The notes under the pieces were generated by a model, which was given only the letters and a program-made list of their open reading frames with translations, was not told where the DNA came from and ran no database searches. This document shows positions 25,549-36,984 of a stretch of 64,000 nt of DNA, one piece after another. This DNA is from Myxocyprinus asiaticus. Taxonomy: Eukaryota > Chordata > Actinopteri > Cypriniformes > Catostomidae. Both the position numbers and the translations under genes were made by a program. Numbering within the stretch: position 1 is the first letter of the stretch; the number at the start of each line of letters is the position of its first letter. The stretch spans positions 22,182,156 to 22,246,155 of the forward strand of contig NC_059348.1 in the NCBI RefSeq assembly GCF_019703515.2, in the 5' to 3' direction.

Positions 25549-26091
25549 GTCATGCAGACTGAAGGACTAATCTATAGCTAGGTTTAATTCACCACTGCTC
25601 TGAACGTTGAGCGATGATGTTAGAATAGTGTTCACTTATGAAATCTGCCTTGGCATTATGGTTGCGCGGTATACCGTCACTTATGAAATATCACGATACC
25701 AAAAAATGTAAAATCATCTTGTTGTTCATTTCGGTACCATATTCAAGTATGCTGCCATTAGCAAAATGTATTGTAATGTGAGAGTTTTGAGATGAAATCA
25801 AAGACCATTTGAAAATAATAATAACAAAAGTCTCGATATGGCCAAGTGTGATCATTAAACAGTGGAAGGATATCATTTAATGAAATAATATACAGTCACA
25901 TGCGCACCACAGAACGAATAAGAGGCTCCGTCCTGCTCTGTCATCTCCTTCACACACACATAAGCAGGCGCGCACACAACACACACTGCAAATGCTTTAT
26001 TTTCATGCAGTGTGTCCAATAGTATCCATCTGCAGAGTCGCTGTGAACTCTCAAATGACCTTTTTCACCATTACAGCTCGGAGATTTCAGC

Positions 26092-26132
26092 TCATGAGTC
26101 GCGGGAAGCTTGATATAAAGAACTCTTCACAA
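26092..26132. repeat. 41-bp direct repeat, left copy
   Basis: It matches 26681-26721 with two differences (TCATGAGTCGYGGGAAGCTT core). The LINE tail lies between the copies. Confidence 0.9.
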
Positions 26133-26149
26133 TATGTTTGTATGTATAC

Positions 26150-26250
26150 GGTTGCATTTGCACTGGAAGCTTCTGTCACCATGACAAATTCTTTGTGTGT
26201 GTAAGCATACTTGGCAATAAAGCTCATTCTGATTCATTCTGATTCTGATT
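26150..26250 (+). repeat. LINE 3' tail with (ATTCTG)n
   Basis: TACTTGGCAATAAAGCTCATT followed by ATTCTGATTCTGATT-like repeats is the typical 3' end of fish CR1/L2-type LINEs. The rest of the LINE is absent: a severely 5'-truncated insertion. Confidence 0.65.
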
Positions 26251-26680
26251 AACACATTGTTTTAAAAATAATGTGATGAAGTGTTAATTCCCCACATACG
26301 TATTTAGTGCCATTTACACAGAAGTCTGTAATTTAATATACAACAGTTAGTTCTGGTCCTCGAATCTGATTGGACGAGAGATGTTCCATGAGTATTAATG
26401 GTCTCACACCATCATCACTCAGACACTTTACTGGGTGTATCACTCTGCTTGTGTTTGTGCTGTTCTAAACTGAAGTGTAAGAGCAGCGCAGATGTGTTAA
26501 GAGCTACTGTATATGTCTCTTTACATGTAATTTTTTGACATTACATATGTTAGCCAGCAGGTGGTGGCAAAAGATCATTTTTGTGTGTAATATGAGCCAG
26601 TTAAGTGACGTGAAGTCAGCGGCAGTTAGTGTTTACATAGAACAGCACTACGTGATCGCTTGTATTACTACTAATAGTAA

Positions 26681-26721
26681 TCATGAGTCGTGGGAAGCTT
26701 GATATAAATAACTCTTCACAA
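26681..26721. repeat. 41-bp direct repeat, right copy
   Basis: See the left copy at 26092. It is immediately followed by a short A run. Confidence 0.9.
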
Positions 26722-27356
26722 AAAAAAAGAACATCAAAGGTCTTTCAAAATAAAAGTCCTGCTGAAATAAGAGCTCCATTCAACCGGATGTCTGAAATTG
26801 AAGACATTACAACAAAAAAATATTACTACTGTATAAAAGTGTCATATTCAAAGTAGTCACAATAATACTCATAATAACAATAATATAATATTAAATGGTT
26901 ATATTATTAATATTATTATCTGTAAGCAATATCACAAAAGCAAGTGTACAAAATATCATGTGATTCAGCCATGGCAGCCTTTTGCCTCAGGTAATCAGAT
27001 TGTTTTCATTTAATGTTGTCATTAATACTGTAAAGCTCTGTTGTGCATGTTTTACCAGAAATAATATATATATTACTATTATTATTGTTGAAATATTATT
27101 ATTGGCTCTATATTGTTGAAAATTATTATATTTTCATTTGATTAAAGCTGTACAGTATGTATTTGATTAAACAGAATTTGATCATAACATTAAATTAAAA
27201 CATTTAACATGGAATCCAGAAAAATTAAAAAAGAAAAGGCATAATTTGTATCTATCCACCTTTTTCCTGACTTCTCCATGGGCAGCGCCATTGCGGCAAG
27301 AGATTTCCTCTCGGATGCTCCACACATCCGCTTAGTTGTTGTTATCAGCTAGACTG

Positions 27357-27803
27357 GGGGCCTGGGTAGCTCAGCAAGTATTGACGCCGACTACCACCCC
27401 TGGAGTCGCGAGTTCGAATCCAGGGTGTGCTGAGTGACTCCAGCCAGGTTTCCTAAGCAAACAAATTGGCCCAGTTGCTAGGGAGGGTAGAGTCACATGG
27501 GGTAACCTCCTCGTGGTCGCTCTAATGTGTGGTTTTCGCTCTCGGTGGGGCACGTGGTGAGTTGTGCGTGGATGCCGCGGAGAATAGCCTGGGCCTCCAC
27601 ACGCATTACGTCTCCGCAGTAACGCACTCAACAAACCACGTGATAAGATGCACGGACTGACAGTCTCAGATGCGGAGGCTACTGAGATTCATCCTCCACC
27701 ACCCAGATTGAGGCGAGTCACTACGACACCACGAGGACTTAAAGCACATTGGGAATTGGGCATTCCAAATTGGGGAGAAAATGGGAGAAAAAAATAAAAT
27801 AAT
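27357..27803 (+). repeat. tRNA-derived SINE, full-length copy
   Basis: The head has GGGCCTGGGTAGCTCAGC (A-box region) and GTTCGAATCC (B box, ~27412), followed by a ~300-bp body (CCAGCCAGGTTTCCTAAGC, CGTGATAAGATGCACGGACT, GGGCATTCCAAATTGGGG) and an A-rich tail. It is homologous to copies at 36985-37339 (+) and 54290-54756 (-). It is the least rearranged of the three. It is mobilised in trans by a LINE. Confidence 0.9.
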
Positions 27804-28364
27804 CCACACACAGCCTTTAGTAAGAAAGGGATTTACGTTAAGTAAATACAGACTGTTCCTCATTTTTGACTGCTGTTAGTGATATTTCATTCTTAATAAG
27901 CTGCGAAGCAGAAGTCTGTAGCATCCGCATTGGAAGAACACGCTAAGCATAATGCGTAATTTCGCTGCCTGTGAAAAAGGTGGATAAGACATTATGCAAG
28001 TAATTTTCTGTGTAATTTCATCAGAAATCGGAGTTCTTATCTTTTTTTATTTGCTGCCTAAGTATCGGGTTAGTATTGATACCGAGGTACCAGGGCTGGT
28101 ATCATATCGAAGCCAAAAGTTTGGAATCGGAGCAACCCTATTTGGCATTAATGTGTTTGTGAGGCAGTATTGATGCCGGTCAGGCCATTTTGTCAGTAAG
28201 GCACTGAGCAATTTTAACTACTGAAATGGAAAGACAGTTAAGCAATCTGAGGGGCTCCTCCATATAACAACATTTTCATTCGGAGTACAATTTCGGATGA
28301 AAAATGAAAAGTCTGATTGATAATAACCTTATTCTATTTGTGATTTTTGTGATTATTGCTCTGT

Positions 28365-28502
28365 GCTGGCCTACAACTTCTGTAAATTCGAGTCCGGTGT
28401 GAGTCATGCTCCCATTCTGTTCCCCTCTTTTTCTCCAACTGATTTATTGTCTCTCTCTACTAATGTGCCTATCAATAAAAAAATAAATAAAATAAAATAC
28501 AA
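28365..28502 (+). repeat. SINE 3' part with A-rich tail
   Basis: AAATTCGAGTCCGG (B-box-like) followed by a pyrimidine-rich body (CTCTTTTTCTCCAACTG, TGTCTCTCTCTAC) and CAATAAAAAAATAAATAAA tail. This is a different family from the GGGCCTGGG SINE. Confidence 0.5.
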
Positions 28503-29265
28503 TTTCCATATTTTCTATTTAAGCAATTCAAGCTTGAAGTAGATGTATATTTGTGCCTATATGAGCTGCATCAGCATGGGGTGGTCCGTACAAATGCAGA
28601 AAACAGGGGTCTCGAGATGCGATTTTCAAAATTTCAAATACTTTTAAATTGCCACAGCATCCTAAAAACATTGTATGCTTAATACCAGTTAGACACTAAA
28701 GTCTAACTGTCCATTAGATGCACAAGTACATGAAAATATGGAATGCAAGAACGAGTCCTGCGAGAACAGGACAAATTGACGAACTCAGTTGCAAAATGGA
28801 TTGCTGTCAACTGTAGGCTTGTTCAGTAATACGGGAATAAATATAAACAATAAAAAAGCAACTTTTTGTGTTGTCTAATTAATTCCTTACTCATCTGTCA
28901 CAATGATGCAATACATTTTAATCTGAATAATCTGAATAATGAAAATTTGGGACTTTCTAAGACCTGAACAAATAAAATTAATACCGTATTCCCATACCAA
29001 AACAAAACAACCCAATTTCAAAATAAATCATGTTTCACAGACTCTTACTTAAACAAGTAGGGGTAGACATTCAACATGGTCTTAACAATGCTTATCAGTA
29101 AAACAGGGTAGGCTATATGCAAGTTTAAAATACTCAAGACATGTTTTCCACATATATATCACATTAAAATTGGTTTACGTGCCATTACATAAATAGATAC
29201 AAATTAGAGTATAATAATAATGTGTTGAAAGAAAGCCAGTTAATCTGCCAATAGTTTTTTTTTTT
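28503..29265. other. No feature recognised
   Basis: AT-rich sequence with no ORF or element end that I can define. Confidence 0.5.
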
Positions 29266-29547
29266 TTAAGGTGCTATATGTAATATTTTTACTGTACTAA
29301 ATCATAAAATGACCATAATATGTCATTAGAGAATTAGGAAACATGCTAAGTTGAAATACTGGCTTCTCCGATAACAGTGCTACAGCCAGTATATTCTATT
29401 TTGAAGTTTCAATTCTGGGCTGGAATTTCTGTTTATGTTTTGACCTGTGTGATCCCGCCCACTACCCACTCACCAATAGTATTTCGACACCACCGGGTTG
29501 CCAGATTTGAACAAGTTTGCAGGCAAACAACACTGCCTGCTGCAGCC

Positions 29548-29750
29548 ATGGAAGCCAGCAAACGAACTGGATCAGAGATAACAGATTCCACCCAACCTAA
29601 AAAGCCTCGCCATCCATCTAAAAACCACCACAACCAGAGGCGTAGTAAAACAAGGATAAATATTGGAGATGCCTCTGGAAGATGGAGACAGCTTAAAGCC
29701 CAGAAATCCTTTAAAACGGATGCTGAGTTGGATAATTTTCTCCTTAACAG
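29548..29750 (+). CDS. Exon-like ORF with RINIG motif, ending at a splice donor
   Basis: The ATG at 29548 sits in a good Kozak context (GCAGCCATGG). The ~67-residue product has a polar, basic first half (KKPRHPSKNHHNQRRSKTR) and a conserved-looking RINIGDASGRWRQLKAQKSF then TDAELDNFLL. The coding sequence reaches CAG|GTAAAC at 29750/29751, a plausible 5' splice site. A diverged minus-strand relative lies at 34326-34567. I do not know the function. The lysine/arginine-rich segment suggests DNA or RNA binding (inference). It may be a first exon of a transposon-encoded protein or a host exon captured by the TTAA element; the downstream exon is not found. Confidence 0.4.
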
Positions 29751-29803
29751 GTAAACATTGAGCGTCACCTAAAATTAGCTATCTAATTTATCTTGGCTAC
29801 TAG

Positions 29804-30099
29804 TAGGGATGGACATTTTGAGTAAATTCAACATATGAGTACTCGCATTCATACTCTGTGTTTCATGTGCAGCCTGGTTTCAAAGCAGCGAGACACAGCC
29901 GGTGAAGTGATCCCGACTAATGCGGTGGAGCGGACGGGCCATGGCTGTTTACTACCTCGGCAAAAACCAGCTTGACAGAAAAATACGACAGAAACCACAA
30001 GCTTGATTCAAAATTGACTCAATTTACGAATGTGATTACTCTATACATTTAATGAATACTGACATCCAAATCGAGTAACGTTACTCATGCCCATCCCTA
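29804..30099. mobile_element. Short hAT (296 bp) with 8-bp target duplication
   Basis: It starts TAGGGATGGACATTTTGAG and ends CATGCCCATCCCTA. The flanks are GCTACTAG (29796-29803) and GCTACTTG (30100-30107), one mismatch. It lies 53 bp past the splice-donor-like site at 29751. Confidence 0.85.
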
Positions 30100-30309
30100 G
30101 CTACTTGCTACAGTTTTTATCTATCTAATCTAATGTAAACCTTACATCTGTTTTAGAAGAGTTTATTGTTTTTGTGAATGAATCAATGAATGTGGCAACC
30201 CGCATGAGCTTCGAGTCTGGAGCGGGGCAGACGACTCTCCAATATTTTGAATTTGGACTGCTGTACCCATTTAAATGCTTGTTGTCAATCTTACATATAG
30301 CACCTTTAA

Positions 30310-31092
30310 ATTGGTAGCCTATATTTAACTTTTAATGGGGCATTCAGTAGTTCTCTAGCTAGCATTAGCATTGCTCTTCTTCATGTACTTTAAGTACTGA
30401 TACGACAGTGCTGTTAGACTCTGTACTGCCATCTATCGACATGGATCAACACGATCGTCTCTGCTGCCTCCTCCAGCTCTGGAATATTATTTGCATGTAG
30501 GAGATTGAGGTCATTTCTAAAGTTATTTATTACTACTATAATATAATTGCTTTGCCTAAAAACAAACATCAGAATTCAAGCAAACAGACTTCTACTGTTA
30601 AGGACAGATTATTATTGTCCCTCATATCAATCATATTTGGAGACTGTCTACGTTTCATGTTATTTCATAACGTTATTACCTTTATTAGAGAACTGCTTAG
30701 CGTGAAATAAACCTCAATTATCTAGCGATACAGAATGTCATGGTAAAGGAAAGATTAGAATAGTTTTTGATGATCAAATTTAGCATGTCCATGAATAAAT
30801 TATTTGACGAACTCGTTATGTTTCCAAGCAAACCAACGTCATAGTTTACTCAAAATCAACAACAATCGCTGTGCCAAGCTACTAAACAAATGAAGATGGA
30901 TGCCGTTTCATAGAAGTGGAGGTAGATGGGCACACCTTACTACAGCTGTGATAACAAAGAAAAGAAAATTACACATTACTTTCAGGTTGCGTTTGTAAAC
31001 ACCACAGAAAACTGTCCATTACTAACATACGTTGACTACACACTAAATTTTAAAAAGTTCAAGAGAAACTTGTATGAGTTTTCTGTAAATTC
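30310..31092. other. No feature recognised
   Basis: AT-rich sequence. Together with 34270-34325 it forms the target of the hAT at 31093; no coding motif is seen. Confidence 0.5.
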
Positions 31093-32129
31093 TAGGGCTG
31101 CCCTCGACCAAAGATTTTCCTAGTCGACCAGTATTCGTTAGTTTAAGCCATTAGTCAACTAGTTTTTGCACGTTTATGATATTCTTTTAATTACTTGAAT
31201 ATATTTTTGAGGGGGCATCACAAAATGGTTTGAGTTCCAGGGCTGAGAAAGAACGTTATAAGTAACATAGCTAACACTGTTCTACGTTACAGAGAAATAC
31301 TAAACCGTAATAATGAGCCTTTAAAATATCAATTTGACAAGCACACGCACGAAGGAGCCGCAACGACACTGGCAAAAGCGGTAACGATTGTGAATGTGTC
31401 AGAAAAACCAGCAAGGAGACTGTCTGAACATTTTGTTAATTTATAGAGAGAAATGCACATTAGAGTCGTGACGATAGACGATGATTTCGGGGATTGACGA
31501 TAGTCAGTGTGATCACCAACAGCTGATGCCTTTGACGATGTCAAGACAATATTTGGCTTGTTTTCCCATGTATTAAATTATTATTATTATTAGGCTATTA
31601 TTATTATCAAATTAATATTACAAATAATTTGCCCGTAGACACACAGACACACGCTTGAAGAAACACACTTTATTATATTTTTAAGAACAGATGATAGAAA
31701 AGCCGTCAATGATGACATGCTGTTTGTACGGAGGTGTGCAGTCTCGTGGAACACGCGTATGTAAAAGGATCTCACTCTTTCTTTGTTTCTGTATTCTGAA
31801 TTTTATTTTTATTTTTTTGCGAGAACAGTATCGTCTGAGTGCTGCAGATGACATCAGACATCTCAGCTCAGGAGGTGCTTTGAATTCAGTTCGCTTTATT
31901 TCCACAGAGCAGTTCATTGTGACTACAACTCTGCAGCCTATACATCTGTGATTAAAACATAAAATAATACAAAAACATGTTCACCTCAAACCATGATTTA
32001 TTTCAGTGATCATCATTATTATTTTTACATTTATAATTGTTTTTATGTCTTCATTTTTGCAAGTAATTATTCCACCATGTTTAGACGGATACTTGCCTGA
32101 CGGTAAATGGAATGGTGGTTACTTATATA

Positions 32130-33616
32130 TAAACTCAGCAAAAAAGAAACGTCCCTTTTTCAGGACACTGTATTTTAAAGATAATTTTGTAAAAATCCAA
32201 ATAACTTTACAGATCTTTATTGTAAAGACTGTAAACAATGTTTTCCATGCTTGTTCAATGAACCATAAACAATTAATGAACATGCACCTGTAGAATGGTC
32301 GTTAAGACACTAACAGCTTACAGACGGTAGGCAATTAAGGTCACAGTTATAAAAACTTAGGACACTAAAGAGACCTTTCTACTGACTCTGAAAAACACCA
32401 AAAGAAAGATGCCCAGGGTCCCTGCTCATCTGCGTTAATGTGCCTTAGGCATGCTGCATGGAGGCATGAGGACTGCAGATGTGGCCAGGGCAATAAATTG
32501 CAATGTCCGTACTGTGAGACGCCTAAGACAGCGCTACAGGGAGACAGGAAGGACAGCTGATCGTCCTCGCAGTGGCAGACCACGTGTAACAACACCTGCA
32601 CAGGATCGGTACATCCGAATATCACACCCACGGGACAGGTACAGGATGGCAACAATAACTGCCTGAGTTACATCAGGAACGCACAATCCCTCCATCAGAA
32701 CTCAGACTGTCCGCAATAGGCTGAGAGAGGCTAGATTGAGGGCTTGTAGGCCTCTTGTAAGGCAGGTCCTTACCAGACATCACCGGCAACAACGTAGCCT
32801 ATGTGCACAAACCCACCTTTGCTAGACTGGCGAAAATTGCTCTTCACTGACGAGTCACGGTTTTGTCTCACCAGGGGTGATGGTCGGACTCACGTTTATC
32901 GTCGAAGGAATGAGCGTTACACCGAGGCCTGTACACTGGAGCGGGATCAATTTGGAGGTGGAGGGTCCGTCATGGTCTGGGGCGGTGGGTCACAACATCA
33001 TCGGACTGAGCTTGTTGTCATTGCAGGCAATTTCAATGCTGTGCGTTACAGGGAAGACATCCTCCTCCCTCATGTGGTACCCTTCCTGCAGGCTCATCCT
33101 GACATGACCCTCCAGCATGACAATGCCACCAGCCATACTGCTCGTTCTGTGCATGATTTCCTACAAGACAGGAATGTCAGTGTTCTGGCATGGCCAGCAA
33201 AGAGCCCGGATCTCAATCCCATTGAGCACGTCTGGGACCTGTTGGATCGGAGGGTGAGGGCTAGGGCCATTCCCCCCAGAAATGTCCGGGAACTTGCAAG
33301 TGCCTTGGTGGAAGAGTGGGATAACATCTCACAGCAAGAACTGGCAAATCTGGTGCAGTCCATGAGGAGGAGATGCACTGCAGTATTTAATGTAGCTGGT
33401 GGCCACACCAGATACTGACTGTTACTTTTGATTTTGACCCCCTCTTTGTTCAGGGACACATTATTCCATTTCTGTTAGTCACATGTCTGTGAAACTTGTT
33501 CAGTTTATGTCTTAGTTGTTGAATCTTTTTATGTTCATACAAATATTTACACGTTAAGTTTGCTGAAAATAACAGCAGTTAACAGTGAGAGGACGTTTCT
33601 TTTTTTGCTGAGTTTA
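32130..33616 (+). mobile_element. Tc1-like element with CTCAGCAAAAAAGAAACGTCC ends
   Basis: The left inverted repeat AAACTCAGCAAAAAAGAAAC begins near 32131 and its complement ends near 33615, bounded by TA steps on both sides. It interrupts the hAT at 31093-34269. The terminal repeats are nearly identical (one A of length difference), so this is a fairly recent insertion. Confidence 0.92.
32409..33418 (+). pseudogene. Tc1-like transposase, nearly complete but broken
   Basis: The ATG at 32409 starts MPRVP. A TAA at 32436-32438 interrupts the N-terminus. The frame continues with paired helix-turn-helix motifs (RTADVARAINCNVRTVRRL), a GRPRVTT hook and a TGA at 32664-32666, apparently from CGA. 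A frameshift lies between 32667 and 32800. The catalytic domain is open from 32801 to 33418 with FTDESRF (first Asp), QHDNATSHTA (second Asp) and NPIEHVWD (Glu), exactly 34 residues between the last two. It ends GGHTRY. The catalytic triad is intact, so this is one of the best-preserved transposases in the window. Confidence 0.92.
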
Positions 33617-34325
33617 TATTATTTTTTTGATCCTTTCATTGTTTTAATTGCTTTTTCGTTTCGTTTAGTATGCAATTTGAATTTAGAAATGTATTTGATT
33701 TAAGTTTTTTGTTTTTTAAATTAATTAATTTTCAATGCAAAATCACTAAAGCAAGAATATTCACCGATCCCTCAGCCCGGGTGTTTCCGACGTAATTGGA
33801 TATTGCGATATATATATCGTGAAGGAGTGAACAAAACAAATTTATTCACACACATGATATATTTTTTATGTAAATACCCAACCGGTAAAGAATGCATGGA
33901 TGAAGTAGTTTAGTTACTAAAGAGATGTTTCCCTTCACAACTGTTGTAAAGCCATCTTTCAAAAACACACATTTTAATTGCACTTAATTTTTTTCCAGTT
34001 TCATTTGAATTTTTAGTTAAAATAAATAAAAAATAAAGTTCAAAGTTTGAAATCAAGGTGTCTTGCTTTATCGTGTAGGCTTAACCCTAACCCTGATTAA
34101 TGAAAATTACCCCATAGTACCACCTATCGTCCAACCAGCAGTAATACTGGTGTTCGTCAGTTTCTTGTGGAGTTTTTTTTTTTCTGCGACCAACTGACCA
34201 ATCAAAACTTGGTCGACCAAGACTCTTCTCACTGACTAACATTTGGTCGACTATTAGGGGGCAGCCCTAGTAAATTCCACTTATACTATTTTAGAGAGTG
34301 GTCTAAACAATTAATAATTTCTTAC

Positions 34326-34567
34326 CTGTCCAACAAAAAACATCGGCATCACTTCCCAGGTTTTTCTCCATCATTAAATCTTTCCACATTGTATATGCCG
34401 TACCAATGTTTACTCCAGTTTTTTGTCTTTGCCGGTCTTTGTCTTCTTGCTTCAGACCTTTTTCGCTTCTTTGGCAGTACAGTTACTGAATCTCCTGTTG
34501 TCTCCACTTCTAAAGCATGATAAATATGTATGTTCCATTGTGTTCTTTTTGCTCTTTGCATCACCAA
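34326..34567 (-). pseudogene. RINIG-type exon relic with splice donor
   Basis: On the minus strand a basic stretch (KKRKRSEARRQRP) is followed, after a one-base frameshift, by TGVNIGTAYTMWKDLMMEKN and LGSDADVF. This parallels the RINIGDASGRWRQLKAQ...TDAELDNF pattern of 29548-29750. It ends GACAG|GTAAG, a good 5' splice site at 34326/34325. The start (MVMQRAK at 34567) is only a guess. A hAT (ending 34269) lies 56 bp downstream in the putative intron. No TTAA ends are evident here. Function unknown. Confidence 0.4.
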
Positions 34568-35279
34568 ACAACCATGCGCTAAGCATAGACATCTACATAG
34601 GCAGCAGCCAAGTAATGCGAGGATTCTCTTCTTTGGCGTTTAGTGTAACACAGCACGTCGTCGTTTCAACATGGTGAAACACATTGAAGGGGTGACCTGC
34701 ACCATGTATAATAAAAACACTTTTTATAGAAAACTATTATGAGTACAGTCTTCTTCTCATGTGAGTGTACACCGTTCAGATCACTCTTCACAAAAACACA
34801 ATTCATTTGTTAATGTGTAAAACGTTTTAAATTAGCCCCAAATTACTGCATGCACCTTAAACTTTAAAAGCACTTTAACTTTGAAATACACCGTGGACTC
34901 TTATTTTGAAATGTTTGCACTTTACTGCTTCCAGTTGCTCATTCAAACAAATAAGGGATATAAAATGTGCACTCCTACAATAATCTACAAGGTATTACAA
35001 TGTAAACAATTGAAAGTAAACATCATATTTCATCAACATTATATCATCATCATAAACCATTGATCTTTAGTGATAGTTTGTCATAAATTTCCGATATGGC
35101 TTAATGATTGTGAACTGCTCTGAAACAGCTGAATACACTCATAAGCCCCCGCGTGCTTGGAGAAAATACAACAATGCCACGTTTTCACTCTGAAGGACGC
35201 AGAGAATGCATTTATTTAATTAAATCGTATTCTTTTGAAGTTTGATAATCTCATTAGGTCATATCACGATTCCTCTCAT
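34568..35279. other. No feature recognised
   Basis: Sequence upstream of the minus-strand exon-like relic. Open frames of 60-84 codons have no domain. Confidence 0.45.
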
Positions 35280-35419
35280 TCCGCCCCCAAATTTAAGACC
35301 TCAAATAAAAATCAACACTTTTGTTGTATCATTTAAGATATTTAAGACTTTTTATGGCCTTAAATTTGGGAAAACTGAATTTAAGACATTTTAAGACTTA
35401 AGGATCCGCAGGAACCCTG
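35280..35419. repeat. DNA-transposon end, GGAACCCTG family, copy 1
   Basis: TTTAAGACTTTTTATGGCC-like words lead to GATCCGCAGGAACCCTG. The same end is at 46262-46366 (GACCCGCAGAAACCCTG). The inverted form CAGGGTTYCTGCGG looks like a hAT-type terminus. No partner end was found for either. Confidence 0.5.
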
Positions 35420-36970
35420 TTATACTGCATTATCTTTATTTGGGGGCCTTTCTCGGCAAATATTGATATATTAATATTAAATTAATTAATGGACATGTCA
35501 TTAAAATGTTTAATCGATTAACAAAAAACATCAATAACATCATGATTTGTATATCAATTTGTGCAAATCGAAATATCTGCTAATTCCCTTAACTTATAAG
35601 ACTTAATAGATCAATGTCTTCAGCTAAATCCAATTTAAAAGGGCAATGAATTAATTGAAGCATATAATACAGGAAAACAGCATTTTTAATCAAACACTCG
35701 AAAACTATGAGATGTAACTGCATAAAAAATAAACATAAATGTCAGGTTGTAGGTAAACTAATGAATAATGAGCAGAGGAATAGACACCTGTTCAGACTTC
35801 TGAAAGTGCAATGAGAGCAGCTGTCAGAAACAGTGGAAAAAGACCATGAGGGAGACAGAAGAACTGGAGCCTGTCTGAACTTACTTGCTGATATATTGCA
35901 GTATTAAGTCTCCTGCTTCCAAAAAAACAGCAGCAGTCAATCAGAATCAATGTTGCTGCTTCACACTGTTACACCTGTGCTTCTGGGTTAGGCTACTCAA
36001 AAGCAACACATGCCAAAAGCCCAAACCAAATATTATAGATGCATTTGGCATTCAGACATTTCTTTCATGCTGCGAATAACAAGAGCTTGACATTCCCCTC
36101 AAAACAGGCTTCATCTTTCATCAGACAGAACACTGAAATTAAAAGAACACATTTTATTCAACAATTCTGATTAAGTTCGACATGACATTCAGTTTTATCC
36201 AAAAACTGCCCCATTCGTTTTTGTTGTAGAAGCTAGGCGCTGACATTTCCTCACACGTCTTTCCACCTACAGTGTTAAGGCTAACTGAAATATCACTGTC
36301 AATGCTCGGCCATTTTTATTCAAAAAGTTCAGTTTGAAAATTAAACAAAATGCCAAGGATTCCTATTCAGCGATGGCAGCTGAGCAGAATGAAAATGCCA
36401 ACCACCCTGGGATCACTGAATCTGGGAAAATAAATAATGTCATTATAACCACTGGGGGCTGTTATTTTTTTAAAGCAAGCCATGTGACTGTTGTGACTAA
36501 TTTCACTTTCAATGTGATGATACGGTGTTCATGTTGAGCAGTTAGAACCTGAGTTCCTGTTCTTGCAACAATAGAGCTGATAAATATGTATTTGCATCAT
36601 GTTCTCTTTAGAGTACAAGTGGTCTTTTGTGTGCAGAAAAGGTGCAAAAGGCTCAAGCAAAGCTTCCACCGGATTCACAACAGGTGTGTACATGTTGTTC
36701 GAATGTTAGCATAATACAAGCTCAACTTCTCTAAGCCATTCTTCACTCTTCAAAAATGCATCCTGATGCTCTCTAAAAGCATAAGAGTGCAAACAGCAAG
36801 ATCTTTGAGTACAACCAAGTGTTACATTCTCAAAACCAGTTTAAACACAATAGAAATCTTTAAAGGCCAACACTACATGTGTTCAGATGCATTTTTATGC
36901 AAAACCTATCCCAGATAGAGCTTATACACATATACTTTTACTCAATCACATAATTTTTATTTTTTTTAAT
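35420..36970. other. No feature recognised
   Basis: AT-rich, apparently unique sequence. The frame at 36334-36537 has no domain. Confidence 0.5.
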
Positions 36971-36984
36971 TAATAATCACAGTT

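Larger units (their letters stand above)
25657..28140. mobile_element. hAT element with 8-bp target duplication, containing a SINE
   Basis: It starts TATGGTTGCGCGGTATACC and ends GGAATCGGAGCAACCCTA. The flanks are CTTGGCAT (25649-25656) and TTTGGCAT (28141-28148), one mismatch. The interior has a LINE tail, a 41-bp direct repeat and the SINE at 27357-27803, but no transposase. Confidence 0.8.
29266..30309 (+). mobile_element. TTAA-flanked element with exon-like ORF and nested hAT
   Basis: The left end TTAA-GGTGCTATATGTAAT (29266) and right end TTACATATAGCACC-TTTAA (30309) form an inverted repeat next to TTAA. The hAT at 29804-30099 is inserted inside, leaving about 745 bp. An exon-like ORF ending at a splice donor lies upstream of the hAT. 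The TTAA target suggests piggyBac or Kolobok. Confidence 0.65.
31093..34269. mobile_element. hAT element, family G, interrupted by a Tc1
   Basis: It starts TAGGGCTGCCCTCGACC and ends TAGGGGGCAGCCCTA, with perfect 8-bp duplications GTAAATTC at 31085-31092 and 34270-34277. Subtracting the Tc1 at 32130-33616 leaves ~1.69 kb, matching the uninterrupted relative at 58107-59825. The interior is non-coding apart from short frames that are not conserved as proteins. Confidence 0.93.

Noticed and set aside
27357..27430. tRNA gene suggested by TAGCTCAG and GTTCGAATCC boxes
   Set aside because: The tRNA-like part runs straight into a SINE body and A-rich tail found in three copies; it is a SINE head, not a tRNA gene.
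31691..31951. 86-codon ORF in a family G hAT, with a similar ORF at 58708-58965
   Set aside because: The similarity is that of the underlying repeat; the N-terminal halves differ in frame and there is no hAT motif, so protein conservation is not shown.
34080..34100. Telomere-like AACCCTAACCCT (also near 57970 and 59655)
   Set aside because: Only two or three units each, and two of the three sit at the same internal position of the family G hAT copies.
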